Origin: Flavobacteriales bacterium
GTDB taxonomy: Bacteria; Bacteroidota; Bacteroidia; CAIKAF01
Direction: 5' to 3'
Assembly: GCA_025451235.1 (NCBI GenBank)
Contig: JANWKT010000024.1
Span: 62,001 to 126,000, forward strand
Length of the DNA stretch: 64,000 nt
A program made the translations under genes and the position numbers. The notes beneath the pieces were generated by a model that was given only the letters and a program-made list of their open reading frames with translations, ran no database searches and had not been told where the DNA came from. Shown here piece after piece: positions 1-11,233 of the stretch (position 1 is the first letter of the stretch; each line of letters starts with the position of its first letter).

Positions 1-456
1 TCTGATCTTTACCTGCAAATGCCAGTTGAGCTTTGCATCGATTCCGCTTTTGAGCTTTGCATTCGACATGACGGCAAGGGCATGTATAGGAAAATGATAT
101 TCTGTAGTTAGATCGACCAATACATCAAAATCCTCTTCATAAAAACGCCTGGTTTTTTTGGAAGTGGGAAGATAGTTGGTGTCGAAATCAGTTCTATCGA
201 TAAAAACTACCTGGTCGATTTGCGGATGTGGTTTCTTTTTGGACGCTTTAAACCAGCAGATGATCTGCACATTTTTTCCTTCTAAAAAGGGGTTCTTCAA
301 TACTTTGTGTAAATGTTTGAGATTGGACGCATCATCCATATAGTACAAGATCCCTACAGAAGCAATTTTCTGGAAGGGAACCGGTGAAGCATTTTTTATC
401 TTGAGCTTTTTTAGTTTCTTCTTTCCGGATATCTTTCTGATAGAGGCTAAGACCAT
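1..456 (-). CDS. DUF6913 family protein, 3' end cut by window edge
   Basis: Reading the minus strand from an ATG at 456 gives 152 uninterrupted codons that run off the left edge. The product starts with a basic stretch (MVLASIRKISGKKKLKKLK), then has a VGILYYMDD segment, a second strand with QIICWF, and IDRTDFD further on. This order resembles the Bacteroidota-only DUF6913 family, small cytoplasmic proteins of unknown role. No signal peptide is evident. A TAnnTTTG match (467-460, minus strand) lies only a few bases before the ATG, so the transcript may be almost leaderless. The gene lies downstream of ligA on the same strand, separated by a structured 180-base spacer. Family assignment is from memory of the sequence pattern; function is unknown. 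Confidence 0.75.
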   Translation of the reverse strand, partial: MVLASIRKISGKKKLKKLKIKNASPVPFQKIASVGILYYMDDASNLKHLHKVLKNPFLEGKNVQIICWFKASKKKPHPQIDQVVFIDRTDFDTNYLPTSKKTRRFYEEDFDVLVDLTTEYHFPIHALAVMSNAKLKSGIDAKLNWHLQVKIR

Positions 457-486
457 GGGCAAATTTACGATTATTCGCATATATTT

Positions 487-627
487 TGCAGCCGGGATGG
501 AAGCGGCACCGCCCCCTATTTTTTGCATGGCGAATGTACGAAGCGGAGAGTGGCTGTAAAGAACTCCTATGCTGTGCTACAGGAGCATGCAAAAAAATAG
601 GGGGAGTAAAGCGAACAGCCCGATTGC
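487..627. repeat. Long imperfect inverted repeat between ligA and the DUF6913 gene
   Basis: The core arms are CCCCCTATTTTTTGCATG (512-529) and its complement at 586-604 with one extra A. Weaker pairing continues outward: GCAGC-CGGG at about 490-497 against the CCCG..GCTGC near 620-630. The loop contains a small CTCCT/AGGAG hairpin. The element could fold as one long stem in RNA read from either strand and may stop ligA transcription. The flanks (GGGATGGAAGCGGCA and AGCGAACAGCCC) recall intergenic elements seen in other Bacteroidota, but this is recollection, not a search. Confidence 0.7.
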
Positions 628-639
628 TGCCCTGATTAA

Positions 640-3575
<2,936 letters not shown>

Positions 3576-3629
3576 ATTTGAAATTGGTAGCTAATATACC
3601 AATCCTCTATTATATGGAATGAAAGTCAT

Positions 3630-3659
3630 AAAAAAAAGAGGTTGGCATTGCCAAACCTC
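3630..3659 (-). terminator. Rho-independent terminator of the DUF481-like gene
   Basis: On the minus strand a GAGGTTTGGC / GCCAACCTC stem with an AAT loop and one bulged base is followed at once by eight T residues. It lies 28 bases after the stop codon at 3687 and before prmC, and therefore ends the upstream minus-strand gene. Confidence 0.9.
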
Positions 3660-3686
3660 CCCTTTCATTTTTGGTGAAATAAAATT

Positions 3687-4460
3687 TTAAATATTACCCC
3701 ATGCCAGACCTATGGTCCAGATCAGGTCACCTTGTTTTTTATCCGCCGGAACTACATTTTGATAAGATCCTAAAACAGCTGTTTTTACCATCAGGTTTTT
3801 AATGATAGGCATTGCCAGTGTTACCCCTCCTGTAAATTTATAGTTGGTTGCAAAGAGTAAATCCTGCGTCCATTTATAGTTATGTACGATCAACAATTTT
3901 CCTTTAAAGAATTTATGTGAACCTGTCCATCCAAGGTTGACGATAGGTGTGTTTACGACATCCGTTGAATCTCCCTGGTAAAATACCGGGGTAGTATAAT
4001 TATTATGTTCGTAGTTGAAGGAAACAGCCGGTTCGAATACATGGTCATCTGTATTCAACACCTTGAATCCTGCACCTAATCCGGCCCAAGCTCTCAGATT
4101 AACCCCCCTGAGGAATGAAAACTCTACCCCACCGTTGGCAAATACATATACCTTGTTTTTGGGGAACAAGGAAACATCCACATTCGTATAAAACTCATTG
4201 TTGTTTACCACTCCCTCTAACGCTCCATATCTATACCTAACCAATAACTGGGTTCCAATTACCCGCTGTTCAACGGCTAGCTGACCTTGATTAACCGTAA
4301 TGAAACTATTTAGGTTTCCGAAGTTGAATGTCCAGTCAGAACTGATCAAATATTTTACAGTTAAGGTGGTATCTTTTACTTTTGGCTTAGTAGTTTGCGA
4401 AACGACGGAAACTCCGCAGCCAAGCATAAAAAAACCAACCAAGATTGTTCTTATTTTCAT
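3687..4460 (-). CDS. DUF481-like outer membrane beta-barrel protein
   Basis: The predicted product of 257 residues begins MKIRTILVGFFMLGCGVSVVSQ, a signal peptide with cleavage after SQ. An upstream in-frame ATG at 4481 adds seven residues before this signal and is less likely. The mature part alternates short hydrophobic and polar strands with many aromatic residues and ends in an aromatic-rich strand (LIWTIGLAWGNI), as in outer membrane barrels. The pattern (SDWTFNFGNLNSF; RYRYGALEG; AWAGLGAGFKV) fits the DUF481/YdiY-like group of putative salt-induced outer membrane proteins, whose role is not known. It is a single gene with its own terminator, divergent from ribD. Confidence 0.65.
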   Translation of the reverse strand: MKIRTILVGFFMLGCGVSVVSQTTKPKVKDTTLTVKYLISSDWTFNFGNLNSFITVNQGQLAVEQRVIGTQLLVRYRYGALEGVVNNNEFYTNVDVSLFPKNKVYVFANGGVEFSFLRGVNLRAWAGLGAGFKVLNTDDHVFEPAVSFNYEHNNYTTPVFYQGDSTDVVNTPIVNLGWTGSHKFFKGKLLIVHNYKWTQDLLFATNYKFTGGVTLAMPIIKNLMVKTAVLGSYQNVVPADKKQGDLIWTIGLAWGNI

Positions 4461-4578
4461 AACCGTAAAATTAAATAGCATAACAAAATTCGCATTAATG
4501 AATTATGTTATTAATTTGTAATAGAATTGATTTAAACAATGAATTGTTGATATAGCTTGTAATTGAGTGTTTTAGCCT

Positions 4579-5577
4579 ATGACGTACGATCATTATATGA
4601 ACCGTTGCCTTGAATTGGCCGCCAAAGGGATGGGCAAGGTAACTCCTAATCCATTGGTTGGCTGCGTAATCGTGCACCAAAATACCATTATTGGTGAAGG
4701 CTTTCATGAATTTTACGGAGGACCCCATGCGGAAGTGAATGCTGTGAATTCTGTAAAGGATAAAACTTTATTTGAAACATCTACTCTATATGTGAACCTT
4801 GAACCTTGTTCACACCATGGTAAAACACCCCCCTGTGCCGATCTGATCATTGAAAAGAAGATAAAGAAAGTAGTGATAGCAACTCAAGACCCATTTCCTG
4901 AAGTGGCAGGAAATGGGATTGAAAAACTAAGGTCAGCGGGAATTGAAGTGGTTACCGGTATCCTGGAGAAAGAGTCCAGGGAACTGAACCCTTATTTTTT
5001 TTATTTCTATGAGCATAGCAAGCCCTATGTCATTCTCAAATGGGCTCAATCAGCTGATGGTTTGATGGCACCTGCCAACCAGGAAAATAAAAATCCTCTC
5101 AAAATATCTAATTCAGAGGCGCAGAAGCTTGTTCATCAATGGAGAAGCGAAGTACAAGCTATTTTAGTAGGAAAAGAAACGGTATTAAAAGATGATCCTC
5201 AGCTCAATGTAAGGCTGGTGAAGGGCAAAGATCCAGTTCCTTTTATTTTAGGATCCGCCTCCGATATTCCCAAGGATTATCAAATATGGCGATCGAACCC
5301 TGTTTTTTTTGACAGGAAAGATCAAACAATCTCCGATATTCTCAATTACTGCCTTCAACATAAGATCATGTCAGTACTCGTAGAAGGAGGGGCCAAAACA
5401 CTACAATATTTTATGGATCGGAACTTCTGGAACGAAGCCCGTATTTTGACTAATATAAATATGCAAATAGGTGCTGGAATCAAAGCACCAGAAATGAACA
5501 TCGTTCCGTTTAAAGAATCTGTTATTGGAGACATTAACCAGGTCCGATACATCCTCAATCCTCTTTTCTATGATTGA
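4579..5577 (+). CDS. ribD: Bifunctional riboflavin biosynthesis protein RibD
   Basis: RibD carries out two successive steps of riboflavin synthesis: deamination of the diaminopyrimidine and NADPH-dependent reduction of the ribosyl side chain. The 332-residue product has the cytidine-deaminase-like zinc site in its first half: His50-Ala-Glu52 in GGPHAEVNA, then Cys77 and Cys86 in the PCSHHGKTPPC motif. The second half (about 150-332) is the reductase domain, with ILKWAQSADG and LVEGGAKT motifs. Length is slightly short but typical for this phylum. No FMN riboswitch structure was seen in the 100 bases upstream. The stop overlaps the start of the next gene. Confidence 0.97.
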   Translation: MTYDHYMNRCLELAAKGMGKVTPNPLVGCVIVHQNTIIGEGFHEFYGGPHAEVNAVNSVKDKTLFETSTLYVNLEPCSHHGKTPPCADLIIEKKIKKVVIATQDPFPEVAGNGIEKLRSAGIEVVTGILEKESRELNPYFFYFYEHSKPYVILKWAQSADGLMAPANQENKNPLKISNSEAQKLVHQWRSEVQAILVGKETVLKDDPQLNVRLVKGKDPVPFILGSASDIPKDYQIWRSNPVFFDRKDQTISDILNYCLQHKIMSVLVEGGAKTLQYFMDRNFWNEARILTNINMQIGAGIKAPEMNIVPFKESVIGDINQVRYILNPLFYD

Positions 5578-6430
5578 ACTGGTTCTTTGCATCGTAGCAT
5601 GTGCACTGTTGGTAGTTGGATTCAAGATCTTTGAAAAGCTAGGTATCTCTTCTTTTCAGGCTATCGTGATCAATTATGGGGTGGCAGGTTTAATTGGTTT
5701 TCTATATGAACCTGGTTCAAATACCATCCTAACAAAAATAGATGAACCCTGGTTTTTAAACGGCTGTATTTTAGGATGGGTTTTCATCATTAACTTTTAT
5801 ATCATGTCGCTCAGCACTCTTAAAATAGGGGCATCCGTTACCTCAGTGGCCAGTAAAATGAGTTTGGTGATCACCGTGCTTTTTGGGATCCTTTATTTTA
5901 AGGAAGACGTTGGTGCTTTCAAAATCGTGGGAATATTATTAGCGCTGATCTCGGTATTCCTGATCGTACAGATCAATACCAAAGAGATCAATAAAAAATA
6001 TATGCTACTTCCCATCATACTTTTTTTTGGGGGTGGGTTTATAGATATTTCACTCAACTTTAACCAGGTGATCCATATCAAGGAAGGAGAATCTGGTTTG
6101 TTCTCTATGGTAACTTTCAGTGCTGCATTCCTGGCCGGACTGGTCGTTCTCATATATAGAGTGATTGCGAAAAAAGAAAAACTGGGTCTCAAAAATTTTG
6201 CCGGTGGGATTGTTTTGGGAGTTGTGAATTGGTTCTCCATTTATTTTTTATTGATCACCTTAAAAGACCCACAATGGGATAGCAGCACTATCTATACCAT
6301 TATTAATATTGGAATATTATTGCTGGTGGTTATATGTGGAGTTCTCATTTTCAAAGAGAGGTTGAGCCAAAAACAATGGATAGGTGTGTTATTAGCGCTT
6401 TCTGCCATTATATTGATCAGTCTGGCATAG
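5570..6430 (+). CDS. EamA/DMT-family membrane transporter
   Basis: The 286-residue product has about ten hydrophobic helices and two internally similar halves, as in EamA (drug/metabolite transporter) permeases. Conserved-type signals are the glycine-rich helix pairs and ILYFKED near the end of the first half, mirrored by VLIFKERLSQKQWIGVLLALSAI at the end of the second. The ATG at 5570 was chosen because it lies eight bases inside ribD and gives a normal first helix (MIELVLCIVACALL). A longer reading from 5525 would add a soluble stretch that belongs to the ribD frame. The substrate cannot be told. It sits in an overlapping run ribD-EamA-yigZ-doxX, so it is probably co-transcribed. Confidence 0.88.
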   Translation: MIELVLCIVACALLVVGFKIFEKLGISSFQAIVINYGVAGLIGFLYEPGSNTILTKIDEPWFLNGCILGWVFIINFYIMSLSTLKIGASVTSVASKMSLVITVLFGILYFKEDVGAFKIVGILLALISVFLIVQINTKEINKKYMLLPIILFFGGGFIDISLNFNQVIHIKEGESGLFSMVTFSAAFLAGLVVLIYRVIAKKEKLGLKNFAGGIVLGVVNWFSIYFLLITLKDPQWDSSTIYTIINIGILLLVVICGVLIFKERLSQKQWIGVLLALSAIILISLA

Positions 6431-7023
6431 TGGAAAATCTATTTACATATACCACCATTGGTTCCCCTTCGGAAGGAATATTTACTGATAAGGGGAGTAA
6501 GTTTATTGGCTACCTGTATCCTATCAGTTCAGAAGAAGAATTCAAAAACGCACTAAAAGGATTGCGCACCAAACACGCCGGTGCCCGTCATTTTTGTTAT
6601 GCATATAGAATAGGAAAATCAACGATCATAGAACGAAGCAATGATGATGGGGAACCTTCAGGTACTGCGGGAAAACCCATCTTCAACCAATTGCTGAGCT
6701 ATCAACTTATGGAAGTGGGCTTGGTGGTTGTACGTTATTTCGGTGGGACCTTATTGGGTACAACCGGTTTGATACAAGCCTATAAAGGAGCATCCAAAGC
6801 AGCAATCGAACAAGCCACGATTATTGAAAAGCCCATCATTCTAAGCAAAGAAATGGAGATCCCCTACCCTCTTTATAACCAATTCATGGCCCTGGTAAAA
6901 AAGTATGAGATCAAATCAGAAATGATCCGATCTTCTGAACAGGAAACCTGTTTTACATTGGATATTCCGTTGAAATTTGAAGAAAAATTCATGGAAGAAT
7001 TGAAAAAAATCCGCTCTGTATGA
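6430..7023 (+). CDS. YigZ/IMPACT family protein
   Basis: The family (UPF0029/IMPACT N-terminal domain plus a DUF1949-type C-terminal domain) is related to a eukaryotic translation regulator; the bacterial role is unsettled. Visible hallmarks are KGSKFIGYLYPISSEEEF near the N-terminus, HxCYAYR (HFCYAYRIG), the DDGEPSGTAGKPI motif, and VVRYFGGTLLGTTGLIQAYKGA. I chose the GTG at 6430, giving 197 residues, the usual length. It overlaps the TAG stop of the previous gene by one base (TAGTG), consistent with coupled translation. The longer open frame from 6334 lies inside the transporter gene. Its last bases overlap the DoxX start (ATGA). Confidence 0.92.
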   Translation: MENLFTYTTIGSPSEGIFTDKGSKFIGYLYPISSEEEFKNALKGLRTKHAGARHFCYAYRIGKSTIIERSNDDGEPSGTAGKPIFNQLLSYQLMEVGLVVVRYFGGTLLGTTGLIQAYKGASKAAIEQATIIEKPIILSKEMEIPYPLYNQFMALVKKYEIKSEMIRSSEQETCFTLDIPLKFEEKFMEELKKIRSV

Positions 7024-7406
7024 ACTGGAAAAAAATATTTAAAAAGATCAGCATAGGGTTACAAGCAATTCTCTATACCGGTGCAGGGGTCAACCATTTC
7101 ATCAATTCCAACGCATACATAAAAATGATCCCACCTTATATTCCCTTGAAAGCGGAAGTGAATATTCTTGTAGGCATCATTGAAATAGTTTTGGGAACAT
7201 CATTGCTGCTTCTAAGTAAAAAAAGAAAATTAGTTGCGATCGGCATTATTTTATTTCTCATCGCCATGATCCCTACACATATTTATCATATCCAAATGGG
7301 GGGCAATATTCCTGGCTCATCATTTATTATGCCCCTGTGGGCTGCATGGGTAAGACTTGCCCTGCAATTTGTTGCCATGGCATGGGCCTGGAGCGTTAGA
7401 AAGTAA
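7020..7406 (+). CDS. DoxX-like integral membrane protein
   Basis: A 128-residue protein with four hydrophobic helices and the DoxX-type signature GAGVNHFINSNAYIKMIPPYIP near the start and THIYHIQMGGNIPGSS in the last loop. DoxX-like proteins are small inner membrane proteins; some relatives take part in quinone or thiosulfate redox reactions, but this subgroup has no assigned reaction. It overlaps yigZ by four bases and is the last gene of the ribD-EamA-yigZ-doxX run. The following gene converges on it with a five-base gap. Confidence 0.85.
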   Translation: MNWKKIFKKISIGLQAILYTGAGVNHFINSNAYIKMIPPYIPLKAEVNILVGIIEIVLGTSLLLLSKKRKLVAIGIILFLIAMIPTHIYHIQMGGNIPGSSFIMPLWAAWVRLALQFVAMAWAWSVRK

Positions 7407-7411
7407 TTGAA

Positions 7412-8956
7412 TTATTCCACGAAGAATTTCTTGGTAACCAGTTTTTCCTTCGTGTATAGATTGATAAAATAAACTCCGGCAGGATATGAAGTTAATTGGA
7501 GTTTGATCTCTCCGGCATTGATATCCACTTCGTACATCATTCCTCCCAATGCATTTACAACGGAAAGATGGTCAAAACCTTCTAACCCTACAATGGTTAC
7601 TTCTTCTAACGCAGGATTTGGGTATACATGGATCATTTCGGCAGATAAGGTAGATTCTACTCCGGCAGGAGAAATACAGCTAAACAAACCACTGCCGCCA
7701 TTATCAGCCACGCCTACACTATCAATGCCAACGCCGGTTCCAGCAGTTCCAAAAGTTGCTGACGTAGTAGCTAAAAGACCATTACTCACTGCAACTGAAG
7801 TGGCACAACAGGTATTGCCAATAGCATCCAACTGAATTAAGAAAATATCAGTACCATCTACGGCATCTGTATTGCCAGCAGAAATATAGGTCCCATTGTT
7901 TAGTTGAATAACTCCGTATGAATAGCTATTACCCGGAGTGGTGGACCTTGAATACCATACAGGAACTCCACTGCTATCGGTTTTGGTAATAAATGCGGCA
8001 GCAGTTGAACCAAAGTAAATTCCTGAAATAATAAAGCCACCATCGCTGGTTTTTTCCATGGAATAACCATTGTCGTTTCCTGGGGTGCCTATGATCCTGG
8101 TCCATTGATGATTTCCTGAAGTGGAGATCTTGGTAAGAAAACTGCCTTTATTACTCCCATTGGATGTATCCGTATATCCACTAATAACGTATCCTCCATT
8201 AGCCTCTACCATATCGCTTGGAACGAAAAAATCTGAATCGTCATGACTGGTAAAATATTTATTCCAAATCACATTACCATTGCTGTCATATTTTATCACA
8301 AATGGTTGTGCTCCACCAAAACCCAGCGGAAAACAACGACCTACCACTACGATGCTTCCATCTGAGGCAGCCAGAATCCCATACCCACTTTCCGGATTGA
8401 TGGTTCCAATGGGTGAACTCCATTGAACCGTTCCTGCAGAATTCAACTTAACGGTATACATATCCCCTCCACCTTGTCCATAGGTATCTGTTCCACCAAT
8501 TATTACGCATCCATTATCAGAAGTGGCGGATATTTCCCGGGCAATTTCAGTACCAAACCCTCCAATTGCTCTGTTCCATAAGAGATTCCCACTTGCATCT
8601 AATCTCACCACATACGCCTCGCCATTGGCCCCTACAGAATTTGTCTCGCCACAGATCACATAATCCCCATTGGAAGCAACATCAATACCATAGGCAATTT
8701 CATTACCTATACCCCCTACCACTCTTGTCCACTGTCCATTTCCAAACATGTCAAATTTCACCACATAAATATCGCTTCCTCCTTCGCCATAGGAAGTAGT
8801 GCTCCCTGCTACGATAAAACCACCATCACCGGTCGCCAATATATCATATCCGTTGTCAACCCCGCTTCCACCGAAAGTGGCACAAAAACTTTGGGAATAA
8901 ATAGTTGACGAACAAACGATCAGGGCACACCCAAGGATCAAGGTAATTCTTCTCAT
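7412..8956 (-). CDS. T9SS cargo with propeller-like repeats and type A sorting domain
   Basis: A 514-residue secreted protein when read from ATG 8956; another ATG two codons earlier, at 8962, is equally open. The signal peptide is MRRITLILGCALIVCSSTIYSQ. Residues 23-390 hold seven to eight repeats of about 52 residues with the pattern DNGYDI-x-DGGF-I-AG-T, followed by D-x-V-K-x-D-x-G-x-W. This is typical of Bacteroidota surface proteins forming a beta-propeller. The last 80 residues match the type A sorting domain (IHVYPNPALEEVTI ... LTSYPAGVYFINLY ... KLVTKKFFVE), the signal for export by T9SS and anchoring. Ligand and function are unknown. It diverges from another repeat cargo gene at 9353. 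Confidence 0.9.
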   Translation of the reverse strand: MRRITLILGCALIVCSSTIYSQSFCATFGGSGVDNGYDILATGDGGFIVAGSTTSYGEGGSDIYVVKFDMFGNGQWTRVVGGIGNEIAYGIDVASNGDYVICGETNSVGANGEAYVVRLDASGNLLWNRAIGGFGTEIAREISATSDNGCVIIGGTDTYGQGGGDMYTVKLNSAGTVQWSSPIGTINPESGYGILAASDGSIVVVGRCFPLGFGGAQPFVIKYDSNGNVIWNKYFTSHDDSDFFVPSDMVEANGGYVISGYTDTSNGSNKGSFLTKISTSGNHQWTRIIGTPGNDNGYSMEKTSDGGFIISGIYFGSTAAAFITKTDSSGVPVWYSRSTTPGNSYSYGVIQLNNGTYISAGNTDAVDGTDIFLIQLDAIGNTCCATSVAVSNGLLATTSATFGTAGTGVGIDSVGVADNGGSGLFSCISPAGVESTLSAEMIHVYPNPALEEVTIVGLEGFDHLSVVNALGGMMYEVDINAGEIKLQLTSYPAGVYFINLYTKEKLVTKKFFVE

Positions 8957-9352
8957 GAACATTCAATTGATTAATAGCTTACCAAAAATAAGAAATAATA
9001 ACCAATAACTTAAACTTAGTGTGCATTTTCGCCTATTGTGCCCGGTTCTTCCGCTCCGTCTAAGTCATATCAAAACGAACCATCTTAAACCCATGAAATG
9101 AAATGTAGAAAAATTTCCAAAAAAAGTAGATTTCTACCTCGGGGAGGCTAATTCGCCATACTTGGAAATAAACCTATTTTGTTAATAATATATTAATAAT
9201 CAAGTACTTAATGCCTAAAAAGGACCTGCTTTCCCCGACCCATTCGAAGATGTATTATTAGGATGTTAATAACCCTTATTCTATATTTAACGTAATAAGA
9301 TACATTATCTAAAAAACGAACAATTTAGAACCCCATAAAAGCATATAAAAGG
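8957..9352. other. Divergent intergenic region, 396 bases
   Basis: This region separates two divergently read T9SS cargo genes and should hold both promoters. A minus-strand match to the -7 consensus (TATTTTTG) is at 8991-8984, 28 bases before the ATG. On the plus strand the best match is TATATTTA at about 9292-9299, one base off consensus. I saw no RNA gene, terminator or strong repeat here, and no convincing open frame. Confidence 0.5.
8984..8991 (-). promoter_or_regulatory. Putative -7 promoter element (TATTTTTG)
   Basis: An exact match to the Bacteroidota TAnnTTTG consensus upstream of the T9SS gene ending at 7412. No TTG -33 box lies at the usual 17-23 base spacing, so this is tentative. 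Confidence 0.4.
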
Positions 9353-11110
9353 ATGAAAAAAACGATCTACTCTATCTCTCTAATTATCGGCGCTGTTTTT
9401 ACCATTGCAATTCCCTCTGCTATTTATGCCCAACCGGGTGCACTGGATGCCTCATTTGGTATTGGAGGTATAGTGAATACAGATATTGATACTGCAGATG
9501 ATAAAGGCTACTCTATTATCCAGCAAACCGACGGCAAATTAGTGCTTGCCGGACTTAGCAACAATGGAAGTAACAATGATTTTGCGGTGGTCCGTTATAA
9601 TCCAGATGGTAGTTTGGATGCCGGCTTTGGTACTGCAGGATCAGTAGTTACACCTATTGGCCTTGGCAACGAAGCAGGGCAGGCAGTTATCCTTCAGCCC
9701 AACGGAAAAATACTGGTAGCCGGATTTACCAGCACTGGTAGCTCCAACGATATTGCTTTGATCCGATATAACATAGATGGTACATTGGATATTGGTTTTG
9801 GAGTGGGTGGTATAGTTGCTACCCCAGTTGGAAGTGTCAATGACCAAGGACAGTCGGTAGTTCTGCAAACGGATGGTAAAATTGTGGTGGCGGGGTTTAC
9901 CAACAATGGTACAGATGATGATTTTGCCGTACTTCGATATGATACGAGTGGTGTTTTGGATCTTACCTTTGATATAGATGGAATTGTTACAACGGATTTC
10001 GGAAATGGTGCAGATGTTGGTCGTGCAGTTGCTGTGCAAACCGACGGTAGAATTGTGGTGGCAGGATGGAGTTCCAATGGTACCAACCTTGATTTTGCGG
10101 TAGCTCGTTATAATACAAATGGCTCCCTTGACAATACTTTTGATCTGGATGGAAAAGTAACATCGCCCATAGGTGGTGCAAATGACCAGGGTTATTCGAT
10201 CGCTATCCAAACCGATGGTAGAATACTCGTTTCTGGACTCAGCGATAATGGAACTAACCAGGATTTTGCCGTAGCCCGTTATAATACCAATGGAAGTTTG
10301 GACAATACATTCGATACGGATGGATTAGTTACCACAGATTTTAGCGGTGGAAATGATTTGGGTTATTCCATAGCCGTGCAAACCGATACCAAAATACTGG
10401 TGGCAGGTCAATGCCAAAATGCAGGAGACCAGGATTTCGGTTTGGTACGATACCTCAGTAATGGAAGTTTAGATAATACATTTGATACAGATGGAATCGT
10501 GATCACCGATATAGGAGGTAACAACGATGTAGGTTGGGCAGTAACCATTCAAGCCGACGACAGAGTGGTGGTTGCAGGCAGTAACAATCTATCCTCTACT
10601 TTTGATTTTAGCGTCGCCCGATATAAAGTATGCGAAATCATTGATACTTCGGTTCAATACTCAGGTTTGGTGCTTAACGCAAATGCCTTGGGAGCCAATT
10701 ACCAATGGGTTTATTGCGATAGCTCTTATGCACCTATTCCAGGAGCAACCAATCAATCCTATTTCATCATGAACAATGGAAGTTATGCCGTAGTTGTTTC
10801 GGTTGGCAATTGTGCCGATACCTCTGGCTGTTATGTAATGAATTCTATCGGTATCCAGGAAAATGATTTTACGAATAGTATAACAGTATATCCTAATCCT
10901 ACAAGCGGCCAGTTAATTTTGGCGGTTACCAGTCCATTTAAGAATGCAAGCATAGGCTTAATGAATATGACTGGACAAACCATCATTAAAAATGAGAACC
11001 TTAGCGGTAATCTGGTTGCATTTGATATTTCGGAACAGGCAGATGGAATTTATTTCTTGGAAATAAGGGATGGGGCAAATATTGCCAGGATAAAGATTGT
11101 AAAACGGTAA
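9353..11110 (+). CDS. T9SS cargo with seven delta-60 repeats, Ig-like segment and type A sorting domain
   Basis: The 585-residue product starts with a clear signal peptide (MKKTIYSISLIIGAVFTIAIPSAIYAQ). It then has seven successive delta-60 repeats of about 55 residues, each opening with LDxxFxxxG and carrying QxDGKxxVAG and DFAVxRYxxxGS, over residues 30-420. Such repeats are thought to form a beta-propeller. A shorter beta-rich segment (about 430-495) resembles an Ig-like module with two cysteines. The last 75 residues are a type A T9SS sorting domain (SITVYPNPTSGQLILAV ... DGIYFLEIRDGANIARIKIVKR). It is probably exported to the cell surface. The repeats are also similar at the DNA level, so recombination between them is possible. 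It ends in a strong terminator. Confidence 0.93.
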   Translation: MKKTIYSISLIIGAVFTIAIPSAIYAQPGALDASFGIGGIVNTDIDTADDKGYSIIQQTDGKLVLAGLSNNGSNNDFAVVRYNPDGSLDAGFGTAGSVVTPIGLGNEAGQAVILQPNGKILVAGFTSTGSSNDIALIRYNIDGTLDIGFGVGGIVATPVGSVNDQGQSVVLQTDGKIVVAGFTNNGTDDDFAVLRYDTSGVLDLTFDIDGIVTTDFGNGADVGRAVAVQTDGRIVVAGWSSNGTNLDFAVARYNTNGSLDNTFDLDGKVTSPIGGANDQGYSIAIQTDGRILVSGLSDNGTNQDFAVARYNTNGSLDNTFDTDGLVTTDFSGGNDLGYSIAVQTDTKILVAGQCQNAGDQDFGLVRYLSNGSLDNTFDTDGIVITDIGGNNDVGWAVTIQADDRVVVAGSNNLSSTFDFSVARYKVCEIIDTSVQYSGLVLNANALGANYQWVYCDSSYAPIPGATNQSYFIMNNGSYAVVVSVGNCADTSGCYVMNSIGIQENDFTNSITVYPNPTSGQLILAVTSPFKNASIGLMNMTGQTIIKNENLSGNLVAFDISEQADGIYFLEIRDGANIARIKIVKR

Positions 11111-11128
11111 GAGAAAAAATTCTGACGA

Positions 11129-11162
11129 ATGGGTTTACTTAAAACGTAAACCCATTTTTTTT
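11129..11162 (+). terminator. Rho-independent terminator after the delta-60 gene
   Basis: A perfect ten-base stem ATGGGTTTAC / GTAAACCCAT with a seven-base loop is followed by a run of eight T residues, 18 bases after the stop codon. Confidence 0.93.
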
Positions 11163-11198
11163 GAACTATAAGTCCTATGGTCTTCAAATTTTTTATTC

Positions 11199-11206
11199 TA
11201 TCTTCG
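11199..11206 (+). promoter_or_regulatory. Putative -7 element (TATCTTCG) of the TPR gene
   Basis: A seven-of-eight match to TAnnTTTG just downstream of the preceding terminator and 28 bases before the ATG at 11234. It lies inside the longer reading frame that begins at 11177 and so favours the later start. Confidence 0.4.
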
Positions 11207-11233
11207 GCTAGGAAAGTAAGAAACAACATTCGG

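Noticed and set aside
4482-4578. FMN riboswitch before ribD
   Set aside because: The ~100-base A+T-rich spacer has none of the conserved G-rich loops of the RFN element.
9641-10210. 189-codon open frame on the minus strand inside the delta-60 gene
   Set aside because: It is opposite a well-supported repeat gene; its own repetition (Thr/Ile/Cys-rich) mirrors the delta-60 repeats, and there is no start signal or family likeness.
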